From an uncultured Pseudomonadota bacterium (GTDB lineage: Bacteria; Pseudomonadota; Gammaproteobacteria; Burkholderiales; CAIKXV01), in the NCBI GenBank assembly GCA_903831455.1, contig CAIKXV010000201.1, positions 1 to 64,000 of the forward strand: a DNA stretch of 64,000 bases. Direction: 5' to 3'. A model generated the notes under the pieces. That model saw nothing but the letters and a program-made list of their open reading frames with translations, did no database searches and had not been told where the DNA came from. Shown here in pieces: positions 44,830-53,973 of the stretch. Each line of letters opens with the position of its first letter. The first letter of the stretch is position 1. Position numbers and translations under genes: made by a program.

Positions 44830-45999
44830 ATGACCCTCACTGCAGACCAGGTGCGGCGCCGGGCCATCCGGCTGGGGGTGGCGCTCACCTTCTTCAACTT
44901 CACCGGCGCCAACGCGATGCGGGTGCTGCTCACGCTCTACGTGCTGGAGCTGGGCGCCTCGCAATGGGTGGTTGGTGTTCTGGGCGGCCTGCTCTACCTG
45001 TTCCCGCTGCTGCTCTCGTGGCCGATCGGAGCGCTTGCCGATCGCCGTGCTGCGCGTGGAATACTCGTCTTCGCCGGCGCGTGCGCTGCCGTATCCCTGC
45101 TGCTGCTGTACCTGTTTCCCGTACTGCCGATGTTCTACGTGGCAGCGGCGCTGAACGGACTTGCGCTGGCGTTCTATCACGTCACGTTGCAGAACCTGTT
45201 TGGCAACCTGAGCACGGCCGACGACCGGGCGGCGAACTTCGCGAACTTCAGCCTGGCCGGTGCCTCGTCCACCTTCGCCGGGCCCCTGCTGGCCGGGATC
45301 GCGATCGATGCGCTCGGCCACTCCTGGTCGTGCCTCGTGATCGCCGCGGTCTCCCTCGTGGTGCTGGGACTGCTGGCGATCGAGGGACGCTTCCTCCCGC
45401 CCGGGCAGCCTCGCTCGGCCCAGGCTGCATCCGCGCCGCTGCGCATCGACCGGCCGATGGTGGTCATGCTGGTCGTGAGTGGCCTGGTGCAGCTGGGCTG
45501 CGACCTGTTCCAGTTCTACGTCCCGATCCACGGCCATCAGATCGGCCTGTCAGCCTCGGCCATCGGTGCGGTACTGGCCGCCTTCGCGGCTTCATCCTTC
45601 ATCGTGCGCATGTTCCTGGCCCGACTGTCCCGGCGCATTCCTCCCTATCAGCTGATGATCTGGGTGTTCCTGACCGGGGCAGCGGGGCTGGCGATCACGC
45701 CCTTTTCGGACAGCGCGGTGTCGTTCGCGCTGATCGCGTTCGGTTTCGGGCTCGGCATGGGTATCGGCATCCCGCTCACCGTGATGCTGATGTACGAAAG
45801 CTCCGCCAAGGGACGTTCCGGCCAGGCTCTCGGGCTGCGTCTGACCGCGAACAACGCGGTGCGCATGGGAGGGCCGATGGCGTTTGGTGCACTGGGCGGA
45901 GCGATCGGAGTCGCCGGGGGGCTATGGGTGCTCGCGGCACTTATGCTGGCAGGAGCGGCGCTGTCGCGCTGGCACGCGAAGGCGTCGCGGGCGGGCTGA
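44830..45999 (+). CDS. Major facilitator superfamily transporter
   Basis: A 389-aa, probably 12-helix MFS carrier. The loop between helices 2 and 3 reads PIGALADRRAARG, a variant of motif A. The second half opens with RPMVVMLVVSGLVQLGCDLF, and RMFLARLSRRIPPYQLM repeats motif A. The substrate is unknown; the context after a lyase and two Bug receptors suggests an organic acid or an efflux role. The ribosome site of ATG 44830 is weak. The sensor-kinase gene begins 34 bp after its stop, so read-through transcription is likely. Confidence 0.85.
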   Translation: MTLTADQVRRRAIRLGVALTFFNFTGANAMRVLLTLYVLELGASQWVVGVLGGLLYLFPLLLSWPIGALADRRAARGILVFAGACAAVSLLLLYLFPVLPMFYVAAALNGLALAFYHVTLQNLFGNLSTADDRAANFANFSLAGASSTFAGPLLAGIAIDALGHSWSCLVIAAVSLVVLGLLAIEGRFLPPGQPRSAQAASAPLRIDRPMVVMLVVSGLVQLGCDLFQFYVPIHGHQIGLSASAIGAVLAAFAASSFIVRMFLARLSRRIPPYQLMIWVFLTGAAGLAITPFSDSAVSFALIAFGFGLGMGIGIPLTVMLMYESSAKGRSGQALGLRLTANNAVRMGGPMAFGALGGAIGVAGGLWVLAALMLAGAALSRWHAKASRAG

Positions 46000-46033
46000 G
46001 CGCTCTGGCGCCGACCCGACGCAGGGGGGAAGG

Positions 46034-47878
46034 GTGGGGGCAGTAGACGCGATCTGGGTGTCGATCGCCGCGGCGTGCGCCACGCTCGCGGCCATCCACG
46101 CGCACGTCGTGCTCAACCGGCCCTCAGCCACGGCTCATCTGGCGTTCGCAGTCCTGTCGGCGAGCGTGGCCGTGATTGGCCTTCTCGAACTGGACATGCT
46201 GTTGGCGGAGTCCCCCGCCGAGTTCGGGCGCCGGCTGTGGTGGTACCAATGGCCCGTCTGGACCGGTGTCGTCGCGCTGGTGTTCTTCGTGTGGCGTCAT
46301 CTGCGAGCAGGGCGCCGATGGCTGGGCTGGACGGTCATCGTCCTGCGCACCCTCACGGTCGTGGCCAACGCGCTGTCCGATCCCAACGTCAACTATCGCG
46401 AGATCACCGAACTGGTGCCGGCGACGATGTTCGGCGACAGCGTGGTCGTCGCCGTGGGGCGTCCGGGACTCTGGCTGCCGCTCGCACACCTCTCGCTGCT
46501 GGCCCTGATCGCCTTCGTGGCCGACGCCACGCTCACGCTTTGGCGCGAGCGTCGGCGCGACTCCTCGCTGCTGCTGGCCGCTTGTCTGCTGATGTTCGTG
46601 GTGACGGCGACCGGGGTCGTGGTCGTGTCCTTCTGGGGACTGGTCCGGATCCCGCCGCTGGTCACGCTGCTGTTCGTGCCCATCGTTCTGGCGATGGGCG
46701 CGGAACTCAGCCGTGAGCTCGTGCGAGCGGCTGCGGTGAGCGCCGAACTCGTCATCAAGGACGGGGAGCTTCGTGAATCCCGGCGCCGGCTGGAACTCGC
46801 CGCCGACGCCGCGAATGCCGGACTGTGGGGCATCGAGCGGGCGACCGGATCGCTCTGGGCCACTCCCCGGGCAATCCACATGCTGGGGCTTGAACCATCG
46901 GGCCCCCATCGGATAGAGGACGTGCTGCAGGCCGTTCATCAGGACGACCGAGACCGGATGCGCGCGGCGCTGGGCGAGGCGAACCAGGACGGCACGCTGC
47001 ACACGCTCGAATATCGCGTACCCGGTCCGGACGGATCGGTGCGCTGGTTCGTGTACTCGGGCTCGGCGAGCGATTCCCGCGCGGGGGGCTTCGACGGGAT
47101 CACCGGAGTGAGCCTGGACATCACCCAGAGAAGGAAGTCCGAGGCCGACGCGCTGCTCTACCGTTCGGAAATGGAGCGGCTGTCGCGCCTCGCGACGCTC
47201 AACGAACTGTCCGGCGCGCTCGCGCACGAAATCAACCAGCCGCTGGCGACCATCATGAGCAATGCCGAGGCGGCACAAGGCATGCTGGAGCGGTCGAGGC
47301 CTGACCTCGACGAGTTGCGCGCGATGCTGCACGACATCGTCATCGCCGACGAGCGCGCGGGCGCGGTGATCCAGCGCATGCGCGCCTTGCTGGGGCGGCG
47401 TGGACTGGACCCGATGGTGATCGAGTGCGCGGCGCTGCTTCGAGGGGTGTTGAGCTTCATGCGGACCGAGCTGATCAGCCGGTCGGTGCAGGTGCACCTT
47501 GATGTCCCGGACAGCGCCCTGAAGGTCGAGGTCGACCGGGTGGCGATGGAGCAGGTGCTGATCAATCTGCTCAGCAACGCGTGCGAGGCGATGGCGGATC
47601 TCGAACCGGAAGAGCGCCGGATCGTGCTGTCCGCGTGCGAGGAGCAGGGGCGGGTGAGGATCCGCGTGGAGGACCATGGCCGTGGGCTGCCCGTTCCCCC
47701 GGAACAGGTGTTCCAGTCTTTCTACACCACGAAGCGGGAAGGGCTCGGGCTCGGCCTGGCGATCTCACGCTCGATCGTCCAGTCGCATGGGGGACGCCTG
47801 ATCGCGCGCAACCGGGATGGCGGCGGCGCAGGCTTTATCATTGATCTCCCGTCGATGCGCCCGGAGTCAGGCAGATGA
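46034..47878 (+). CDS. Membrane sensor histidine kinase with PAS domain
   Basis: A 614-aa kinase. The N-terminal ~230 residues form about seven membrane helices. A PAS domain follows (about 260-370: LELAADAANAGLWGIERATG to GVSLDITQRR). The dimerisation/phosphoacceptor helix is LSGALAHEINQPLATIMSNA with the His. The ATPase boxes are INLLSNACEAM (N), VEDHGRGLP (G1) and GLGLGLAISRSI (G2). The HEINQPL and PAS layout resembles FixL-like and related kinases. The start is GTG 46034 with GGGGGGAAGG upstream; an earlier frame overlapping the MFS gene was rejected. Its stop overlaps the response-regulator start (ATGA). Confidence 0.9.
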   Translation: MGAVDAIWVSIAAACATLAAIHAHVVLNRPSATAHLAFAVLSASVAVIGLLELDMLLAESPAEFGRRLWWYQWPVWTGVVALVFFVWRHLRAGRRWLGWTVIVLRTLTVVANALSDPNVNYREITELVPATMFGDSVVVAVGRPGLWLPLAHLSLLALIAFVADATLTLWRERRRDSSLLLAACLLMFVVTATGVVVVSFWGLVRIPPLVTLLFVPIVLAMGAELSRELVRAAAVSAELVIKDGELRESRRRLELAADAANAGLWGIERATGSLWATPRAIHMLGLEPSGPHRIEDVLQAVHQDDRDRMRAALGEANQDGTLHTLEYRVPGPDGSVRWFVYSGSASDSRAGGFDGITGVSLDITQRRKSEADALLYRSEMERLSRLATLNELSGALAHEINQPLATIMSNAEAAQGMLERSRPDLDELRAMLHDIVIADERAGAVIQRMRALLGRRGLDPMVIECAALLRGVLSFMRTELISRSVQVHLDVPDSALKVEVDRVAMEQVLINLLSNACEAMADLEPEERRIVLSACEEQGRVRIRVEDHGRGLPVPPEQVFQSFYTTKREGLGLGLAISRSIVQSHGGRLIARNRDGGGAGFIIDLPSMRPESGR

Positions 47879-48501
47879 TCACCGTGCATGTGGTGGATGA
47901 CGAGCCCGAACTGCGCCGGGCGCTCGCGCGCGTGCTCGAGTCCGGCGGCTACCGGGTGCGCGCGTGCGCGAGCGCCGACGAGTTTCTCGACGGGCTTCAG
48001 GAGACGATGTCCGGCTGCGTGCTGCTCGATGTGGCCATGCCGGGCATCGATGGCCTCGCCCTGCAGGAGAAGCTGCGGGTCGTCGCACCGCACCTTCCGA
48101 TCGTGTTCCTGACCGGCCGTGGTGACATCGCCATGAGCGTGAGGGCGATGAAGTCCGGTGCGGTGGATTTCCTCACCAAGCCGGTTCGTCGCGCGGACCT
48201 CCTGCGCGCGGTGCGTACGGCCGTCGAGCGCGCCGAGCAGTCACGCCTGGAGCACGAGCGGATCGAATCGGCGAGGGCGAAGGCGACACGACTTACCCCT
48301 CGCGAACGCGAGGTGATGCAGCATGTGCTCGCGGGACGCCTGAACAAGATCATCGCGGACCGACTCGGCACGGCAGAGGGAACGGTGAAGGTCCACCGCG
48401 CTCGTCTGATGGAAAAGCTCGGGCTGGATTCCGTTCCCGACCTCGTGCGCTTCGCGGAACTTGCGGGTATCAGTCCGGCGGCGGATCGGGACGACGAGTA
48501 G
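47875..48501 (+). CDS. FixJ-type response regulator (receiver + LuxR HTH)
   Basis: A 208-aa regulator. The receiver has VDDE, the phospho-Asp52 in VLLDVAMPGIDG and the Lys in FLTKPV. The LuxR-type helix-turn-helix is LTPREREVMQHVLAGRLNKI followed by AEGTVKVHRARLMEKLGL. It is the partner of the overlapping upstream kinase. A 6-bp GCCCGG/CCGGGC hairpin (48501-48515) lies at its stop without a T-tract. The target genes are unknown; the sulfatase gene downstream, with an inverted repeat in between, is a candidate. Confidence 0.92.
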   Translation: MITVHVVDDEPELRRALARVLESGGYRVRACASADEFLDGLQETMSGCVLLDVAMPGIDGLALQEKLRVVAPHLPIVFLTGRGDIAMSVRAMKSGAVDFLTKPVRRADLLRAVRTAVERAEQSRLEHERIESARAKATRLTPREREVMQHVLAGRLNKIIADRLGTAEGTVKVHRARLMEKLGLDSVPDLVRFAELAGISPAADRDDE

Positions 48502-48840
48502 CCCGGTCGCCGGGCAGTCGCGGACTAAACGACCGTTTACCCCGTGGGGGGCGGTCGTACCGGCGTCAGTTCCAACGGGAGGTGGGAGGCTCGCGCCCAC
48601 TCCATCGTCGCGCCCGGCCGCAGGCCAGGGCGTCGATGCGCGACGACGATCCCCCAGCCCGGACCGCGTGCGTCCCAGCGGCCTGTCCGGAGCCAGGGAG
48701 ACGCCTGCAACGGCCAACGGCGCCTGATCCCGAAGCGATCCTGCGGATCGCGTCAACCTTGGTGCAATGGGCTGCATCGATACGGGCTCGTAAGCTCCGT
48801 GCTCGAGTCGTCAGGCGCCCATTGCGCCGGAGGAGAGGAA
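48502..48840. promoter_or_regulatory. Intergenic region upstream of the arylsulfatase gene, with inverted repeat
   Basis: This 339-bp gap has no convincing gene. At 48526-48539 it contains TAAACGACCGTTTA, a 6-bp inverted repeat with a 2-bp spacer in locally AT-richer DNA, a possible operator. No good -35/-10 pair was found near it. The ribosome site GGAGAGG precedes ATG 48841. An open frame from 48544 through this gap lacks a start signal and is Arg-rich, so it was not accepted. Confidence 0.4.
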
Positions 48841-50403
48841 ATGACCCGGTTGATTCGCGGTGCAGTTGCGTTGTTGATGGCCTCGCTGCTGTCGGGAATG
48901 GCGAGCGTTGCCCTCGCTCAGCCGACGGGAAGATCCGAGGCTCCGCGCCGGCCCAACATCCTCGTCATCATGGGCGACGACATCGGGCAGTTCAACATCA
49001 GCGCCTTCAACCTGGGCATGATGGGCTACCGCACTCCGAACATCGACAGCATCGCGCGCCAGGGCGCGCTGTTCACCGACTGGTACGGGCAGCAGAGCTG
49101 CACGGCCGGGCGGGCTGCGTTCGTGACGGGGCAGTCCCCGATCCGCACCGGCCTGACCAAGGTCGGTCTCCCGGGGACTCCCGAAGGCATGCGTCCGGAG
49201 GATCCCACCATCGCCACGCTCCTGCGGGCACGGGGATACATGACCGGCCAGTTCGGCAAGAACCATCTCGGCGACCGCGACGAGATGCTGCCGACCCGCC
49301 ACGGCTTCGACGAATTCTTCGGCAACCTCTACCACCTCAATGCGGAGGAAGAGCCCGAGAACGTCGACTATCCGCGCAATCCGGAGTTCCGCAAGCGGTT
49401 CGGTCCTCGTGGCGTCATCCACTCCTTCGCCGACGGTCGAGTCACCGACACCGGTCCGCTCACGCGCAAGCGGATGGAGACGATCGACGACGAGGTGATG
49501 ACGAAGACCCTCGACTTCATGGATCGCGCCCGCAAGGCGGACCGGCCGTTCTTCGTGTGGTGGAACTCGACCCGGATGCACATCTTCACCCGCCTCAAGC
49601 CCGAGTCGCAGGGTCGTACGGGACTGGGCATCTACGCCGACGGCATGGTGGAGCACGATCGGCATGTCGGCCAGTTGCTGGCCAAGCTGAAGGAACTGGG
49701 CGTGGACGACAACACCATCGTCGTCTACACCACCGACAACGGTGCCGAGGTCTTCACCTGGCCCGACGGCGGTACCACCATGTTCCGCGGCGAGAAGAAC
49801 ACGAACTGGGAGGGCGGCTACCGGGTTCCGGCGATGATGCGCTGGCCCGGGGTGATCCAGCCGGGCACCGTGATCAACGACATCGCTGCCCACGAAGATC
49901 TGATGCCGACGCTGCTGGCTGCGGCCGGCGATTCGACCGCCCGCGAGGATCTCCTGAAGGGACGGCGCGTCGGCGACCGCACCTACCGCGTGCACCTCGA
50001 CGGCCATGACCTTGGGCCTGCGCTGCGCGGCAAGGCTCCGTGGCCGCGGCGGGACTTCATCTACTGGACCGACGACGGAAGCGTGGCCGCGCTGCGCTAC
50101 GACAACTGGAAGGTGACGTTCCTCAGGCAGAACGCACACGGCCTTCATGTCTGGCAGGCGCCCTTCGAGCAGTTGCGTGCCCCGATCCTGACCAACCTGC
50201 GGATGGACCCTTTCGAGCTCGCCCATGACATCGGGGCGGAGTACCAGCGCTGGTACCTCGATCGGATGTTCATGATCGCCCCGGCAATCGACCACGTCGC
50301 CCGCTGGCTCCAGAGCTTCAAGCAGTTTCCCCCGAGGCAGAAGCCCGGCAGCTTCAACCTCGACCGGGTGATGGAGATGGTGACGCGACCCGCTCGCAAC
50401 TGA
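48841..50403 (+). CDS. Arylsulfatase (formylglycine-type, Cys)
   Basis: A 520-aa exported sulfatase. The signal peptide ends near ALAQ. NILVIMGDDIGQFNISAFN starts the alkaline-phosphatase-like fold and supplies two metal Asp. SCTAGRAAFVTGQSPIRTG holds Cys87, the residue converted to formylglycine (CTAGR, a variant of C-x-P-x-R seen in this sulfatase group). VVYTTDNGAEVFTWPDGGTT carries the second Asp-Asn metal pair. A FGE-type maturase would be needed, but none is in the window. It acts in the periplasm on a sulfate ester of unknown identity. HAD and cytochrome genes follow on the same strand. Confidence 0.9.
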   Translation: MTRLIRGAVALLMASLLSGMASVALAQPTGRSEAPRRPNILVIMGDDIGQFNISAFNLGMMGYRTPNIDSIARQGALFTDWYGQQSCTAGRAAFVTGQSPIRTGLTKVGLPGTPEGMRPEDPTIATLLRARGYMTGQFGKNHLGDRDEMLPTRHGFDEFFGNLYHLNAEEEPENVDYPRNPEFRKRFGPRGVIHSFADGRVTDTGPLTRKRMETIDDEVMTKTLDFMDRARKADRPFFVWWNSTRMHIFTRLKPESQGRTGLGIYADGMVEHDRHVGQLLAKLKELGVDDNTIVVYTTDNGAEVFTWPDGGTTMFRGEKNTNWEGGYRVPAMMRWPGVIQPGTVINDIAAHEDLMPTLLAAAGDSTAREDLLKGRRVGDRTYRVHLDGHDLGPALRGKAPWPRRDFIYWTDDGSVAALRYDNWKVTFLRQNAHGLHVWQAPFEQLRAPILTNLRMDPFELAHDIGAEYQRWYLDRMFMIAPAIDHVARWLQSFKQFPPRQKPGSFNLDRVMEMVTRPARN

Positions 50404-50425
50404 GCGCCGAGAGCCCGATCGACCG

Positions 50426-50449
50426 GACGGCAGCGCTTGCGCTGCCGTC
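50426..50449 (+). terminator. Hairpin downstream of the sulfatase gene
   Basis: GACGGCAGCG and CGCTGCCGTC form a perfect 10-bp stem with a 4-nt loop, starting 23 bases after the sulfatase stop. Only a weak T-containing tail (TGTCATT) follows, so it could be a partial intrinsic terminator or an mRNA 3'-end stabiliser before the HAD gene. Confidence 0.55.
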
Positions 50450-50493
50450 TGTCATTCCGGGCGCCGCACCCGGCGCGCGTTTGCAGGATACCC

Positions 50494-51498
50494 ATGGATA
50501 CGGCCGATCTGTCCCGCCGAGCGCTGCTTGCCTTCGTCTCCACGCTGCTTGCGAGCGGCTGTGCGGGCGGCATGCCAGCGTCGCGCTCGGATCCTCTGCC
50601 CTCCTGGAGCGAGGGCCCCGCACGTGATCGCATCATGGCCTTCGTCCGCGAGGTCACCGACCCGTCTTCGGCCGCGTATGTGCCCATGGGCGAGAGGCTC
50701 GCGGTCTTCGACAACGACGGCACCTTGTGGTGCGAGCAGCCGATCTACGTCCAGGCCGCGTTCATCGCCGACCGCATTCGCGAGCAGGCCTCGAGCCACC
50801 CCGAATGGAGTACGCGAGAGCCGTTTCGCGCGGTGCTGGCCGGGGACCGGGCCGCTCTCGCCGCAGGGGGCGAGCGGACGCTGATGGAACTGGTGATGGC
50901 CACGCATGCCGGGATGACGGTCGAGGGCTTCTCCGGGATCGCGGCGCGATGGATCGCAGAGGCCCGTCATCCACGATTCGGCCGTCGATATACCGAACTG
51001 GTCTACTCGCCGATGATCGAACTCATGCGCTGGCTGCGCGGTCTCGGGTTCGGGACGGCGATCGTGACCGGAGGAGGCGTCGAGTTCGTGCGTACCTTCT
51101 CGCTGCCGGTCTACGGCGTTGCCCGGGAACACGTCGTCGGATCCTCGATCCGCACCCGATACCAGGCCGATGCGCCGGGCCCGCGACTCATGCGCGAGGC
51201 GGAGATCGATTTCATCGACGACAAGGCGGGCAAGCCCGTCGGTATCCATCGTCAGTTCGGCATGAAGCCGATCGCGGCCTTCGGCAATTCGGACGGCGAC
51301 TACGAGATGCTCGAGTGGACCACCTCGGGCACCGGGGCTCGGCTCGGCATGATCGTCCACCACGACGACGCCGAGCGTGAGTACGCGTACGATCGTCGCT
51401 CGGCGGTGGGACGACTCGACCGCGCCCTCGATGACGCCGCATCGCGAGGGTGGCTGGTGGCCAGCATGCGTCGCGACTGGCGACGGGTCTTCGCTTGA
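50494..51498 (+). CDS. HAD-superfamily phosphatase-like protein, probably exported
   Basis: A 334-aa protein. The N-terminus (LSRRALLAFVSTLLASGCAG) is a signal with a twin-Arg-like SRR start and a lipobox-like ASGC, suggesting a lipoprotein or exported protein. The HAD motifs are LAVFDNDGTLWCEQP (motif I), VTGGG (motif II) and FGNSDGDYEMLEW (motif IV). This family of exported HAD hydrolases resembles phosphoserine-phosphatase-type enzymes. It sits between the sulfatase and the octaheme cytochrome gene, and its stop overlaps the likely TTG start of the latter. Confidence 0.85.
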   Translation: MDTADLSRRALLAFVSTLLASGCAGGMPASRSDPLPSWSEGPARDRIMAFVREVTDPSSAAYVPMGERLAVFDNDGTLWCEQPIYVQAAFIADRIREQASSHPEWSTREPFRAVLAGDRAALAAGGERTLMELVMATHAGMTVEGFSGIAARWIAEARHPRFGRRYTELVYSPMIELMRWLRGLGFGTAIVTGGGVEFVRTFSLPVYGVAREHVVGSSIRTRYQADAPGPRLMREAEIDFIDDKAGKPVGIHRQFGMKPIAAFGNSDGDYEMLEWTTSGTGARLGMIVHHDDAEREYAYDRRSAVGRLDRALDDAASRGWLVASMRRDWRRVFA

Positions 51499-53915
51499 AG
51501 CGGCGGCGCAAGCGGGGGGACGGGGCGGCGCCGCCCGGCGCTCCCACGGGGGATGCGCCCGCCCGCCCGTCGGCGTCGGCATCGCCCCGGCCAGCGCTCG
51601 CGCGCCCCCGCGTTCGCAGCCTCGCGGTCGCCCTTGGGGCCGGCGTGGTCATCGCCTGCCTGGTCCTGCTTGCGCGCTGGCCGGGAAGCCCTGTCCCGGC
51701 AGCGGCGCCGGACTACGTCGGCAGCACCCGCTGTGCCGGTTGCCATGCCTCGCAGCATTCGGCCTGGCAAGGCTCTCACCACGCGCGCGCGATGCAGCAT
51801 GCGACTGCCGGGACCGTTCTGGGCGACTTCGGTGATGCCGTCCATGTCCACGACGGCGTGCGTTCCCGGTTCTACAAGCAGGATGGACGGTACCGGGTGC
51901 AGACCGACGGGCCGGACGGAAAGCCGGCGGATTACGAGATTCTCTACACCTTCGGGGTCTACCCGCTCCAGCAGTACCTGGTGGAGATCGAGTCCGGGCG
52001 CCTGCAGGCGCTCTCGGTGGGCTGGGACTCCCGCCCCCGCGAACAGGGCGGGCAGCGGTGGTTTCGCCAGTATCCCGGGGAGAAGATCGACCATCGGGAC
52101 GAACTGCACTGGACGCGCGCCAGCCAGAACTGGAACGCGATGTGCGCGGATTGCCACTCGACCGACGTTCGCCGCGGTTACCACCCTGACGATCATCGCT
52201 ACGACACCCGCTACCGGGAAGTCTCGGTCGGATGCGAGTCCTGCCATGGGCCCGCCGCTCGCCACGTGGAGTGGGCGAAGGGCGGCAGCCGATCCGACCC
52301 TTCGAAGGGGCTGGCGCTGCAATTGAACGAGCGCAAGGGGGCGGGTTGGGCGATCGACCCTTCGACCGGCACGGCCCGGCGCAGCGGGCCGATGCGAGAG
52401 AGGCCGGAACTGGAGGTCTGCGCGGCCTGCCATTCGCGCCGCGCGCAGTTTGCCGAGGGCTGGCATGCGGGGAGGGCCTTCATGGATCATTACCTGCCAG
52501 CGACGCTGACGCATGGACTGTACTTTCCGGACGGACAGCAGCGTGACGAGGTGTTTACCTGGGGGTCGTGGGTCCAGAGCCGGATGCATCGGGCCGGCGT
52601 GACCTGCAGCGACTGCCACGATCCGCACACGCAGGCCCTGCGTGCGCCGGGCAATGCGGTCTGCGCGCAGTGTCACGAGTCGTCCCGATTCGACTCGCCC
52701 CGCCACCATCGCCATGCGCAGCAGTCGAGCGGAGCGCAGTGCGTCGAATGCCACATGCCGGCAACGAAGTACATGGTCGTGGACCCCCGACGGGATCACG
52801 GCATGCGAATCCCGCGCCCGGATCTCTCCCTCAGCCTCGGCACGCCGAACGCGTGCACGCAGTGCCATCAGGATCGAACGGCGCAGTGGGCGGTGGAGGC
52901 CCTGCGCAGCTGGGGAGCGGACTCGCGCCTTGGCCGGCCGCATTTCGGCACCGTGCTGCAGGCTGCCCGTCGGGGCGAGCCCGGCTCGGCTGCGAGCCTG
53001 ATCGGACTGGTGACCGATCGAGATCAGCCCGGCATCGTGCGCGCGACGGCGTTGGGCCTGCTCGCGCGGTACCCGGGCACGTCAGCGGTCGACGCCGCCC
53101 GCAGGGCGCTGGCGGATGTCGATCCTCTCGTCCGACATGCCGCCGTGGGATCGCTTGCCCAACTCGCTGCCGATCAGGTCGGTCTGGGTACATCTCCGAG
53201 CTTCGATGACCCTGTCCTGGCGGTTCGACTGGAGGCCGCGCGCGCGTTGATCGCCCAGGGACCGCTGGCTCGCTCCCCCGACTCCACCCCGGTCGATCGC
53301 GCGTTGCGCGAGTTCGAGCGGGTGCAGCGCGCGAACGCCGATCGACCGGAGTCGCTCCTGGGACTGGGCAACCTGCTCGCCGCGAGAGGTCGGCTCGACG
53401 ATGCACAGTCGGTTTTCAGGTCCGCGATCGCGCTCGATCGGGGCTTCGTCCCGGCGTACGTGAATCTTGCGGAACTGATGCGTGCCCGATCGACCGAACA
53501 GGACGTCCAGGCACTGTTGAGATCAGGCCTGAGGGAGGCGCCGCGGGCTGCGGCGCTCAGATCGGCGCTTGGCCTGTCGCTGGTGCGGGAAGGTCGGCAC
53601 GCGCTGGCGGTGCAGGAGCTGTCGGCTGCGTACGCCCTGGCCTCCTCGGAGCCGCGACATGCCTACGTGTATGCCATGGCACTGAAGGAACGGGGGCGCG
53701 TACCCGAAGCGCTTCGCGTTCTGGAGGACAGCGTGGAGCAGAACGGAGATCGCGAACTGCGGCTGGCAATCGCCAGTCTTCGCATGCAGCGTGGCGAGGT
53801 CGACGCGGCCCGGCGGTCGCTGGCTGCGCTGGCCGCGACCAACCCGGAGGATCCCGCGCTGTCCCGCCTGCGGCCAACGAGGCCGATGCCGACGCCGACG
53901 CAGGATGCGCGTTGA
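51495..53915 (+). CDS. Octaheme c-type cytochrome with HEAT/TPR region
   Basis: A protein of about 806 aa with one N-terminal membrane anchor (SLAVALGAGVVIACLVLLA). Eight CxxCH heme sites follow: CAGCH, CADCH, CESCH, CAACH, CSDCH, CAQCH, CVECH and CTQCH. The last ~330 residues are alpha-helical repeats: HEAT-like (VRATALGLLARYP) and TPR (PESLLGLGNLLAARGRLDDA). The octaheme part recalls cytochrome c554/hydroxylamine-oxidoreductase-like proteins, but no enzymatic function can be assigned. Several His outside the CxxCH sites could be distal ligands. The start is uncertain: TTG 51495 overlaps the HAD stop, and GTG 51450 is possible. Confidence 0.86.
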   Translation: MKRRRKRGDGAAPPGAPTGDAPARPSASASPRPALARPRVRSLAVALGAGVVIACLVLLARWPGSPVPAAAPDYVGSTRCAGCHASQHSAWQGSHHARAMQHATAGTVLGDFGDAVHVHDGVRSRFYKQDGRYRVQTDGPDGKPADYEILYTFGVYPLQQYLVEIESGRLQALSVGWDSRPREQGGQRWFRQYPGEKIDHRDELHWTRASQNWNAMCADCHSTDVRRGYHPDDHRYDTRYREVSVGCESCHGPAARHVEWAKGGSRSDPSKGLALQLNERKGAGWAIDPSTGTARRSGPMRERPELEVCAACHSRRAQFAEGWHAGRAFMDHYLPATLTHGLYFPDGQQRDEVFTWGSWVQSRMHRAGVTCSDCHDPHTQALRAPGNAVCAQCHESSRFDSPRHHRHAQQSSGAQCVECHMPATKYMVVDPRRDHGMRIPRPDLSLSLGTPNACTQCHQDRTAQWAVEALRSWGADSRLGRPHFGTVLQAARRGEPGSAASLIGLVTDRDQPGIVRATALGLLARYPGTSAVDAARRALADVDPLVRHAAVGSLAQLAADQVGLGTSPSFDDPVLAVRLEAARALIAQGPLARSPDSTPVDRALREFERVQRANADRPESLLGLGNLLAARGRLDDAQSVFRSAIALDRGFVPAYVNLAELMRARSTEQDVQALLRSGLREAPRAAALRSALGLSLVREGRHALAVQELSAAYALASSEPRHAYVYAMALKERGRVPEALRVLEDSVEQNGDRELRLAIASLRMQRGEVDAARRSLAALAATNPEDPALSRLRPTRPMPTPTQDAR

Positions 53916-53973
53916 CCGCGCGGGCGCACCGGTCGGGTATCGAGCGATCCGCATCCACGCCAGGAGATCGACC

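Noticed and set aside
48750-48790. Sigma-54-like promoter before the sulfatase gene
   Set aside because: The GG and GC elements are one base too far apart and the surrounding consensus is poor.
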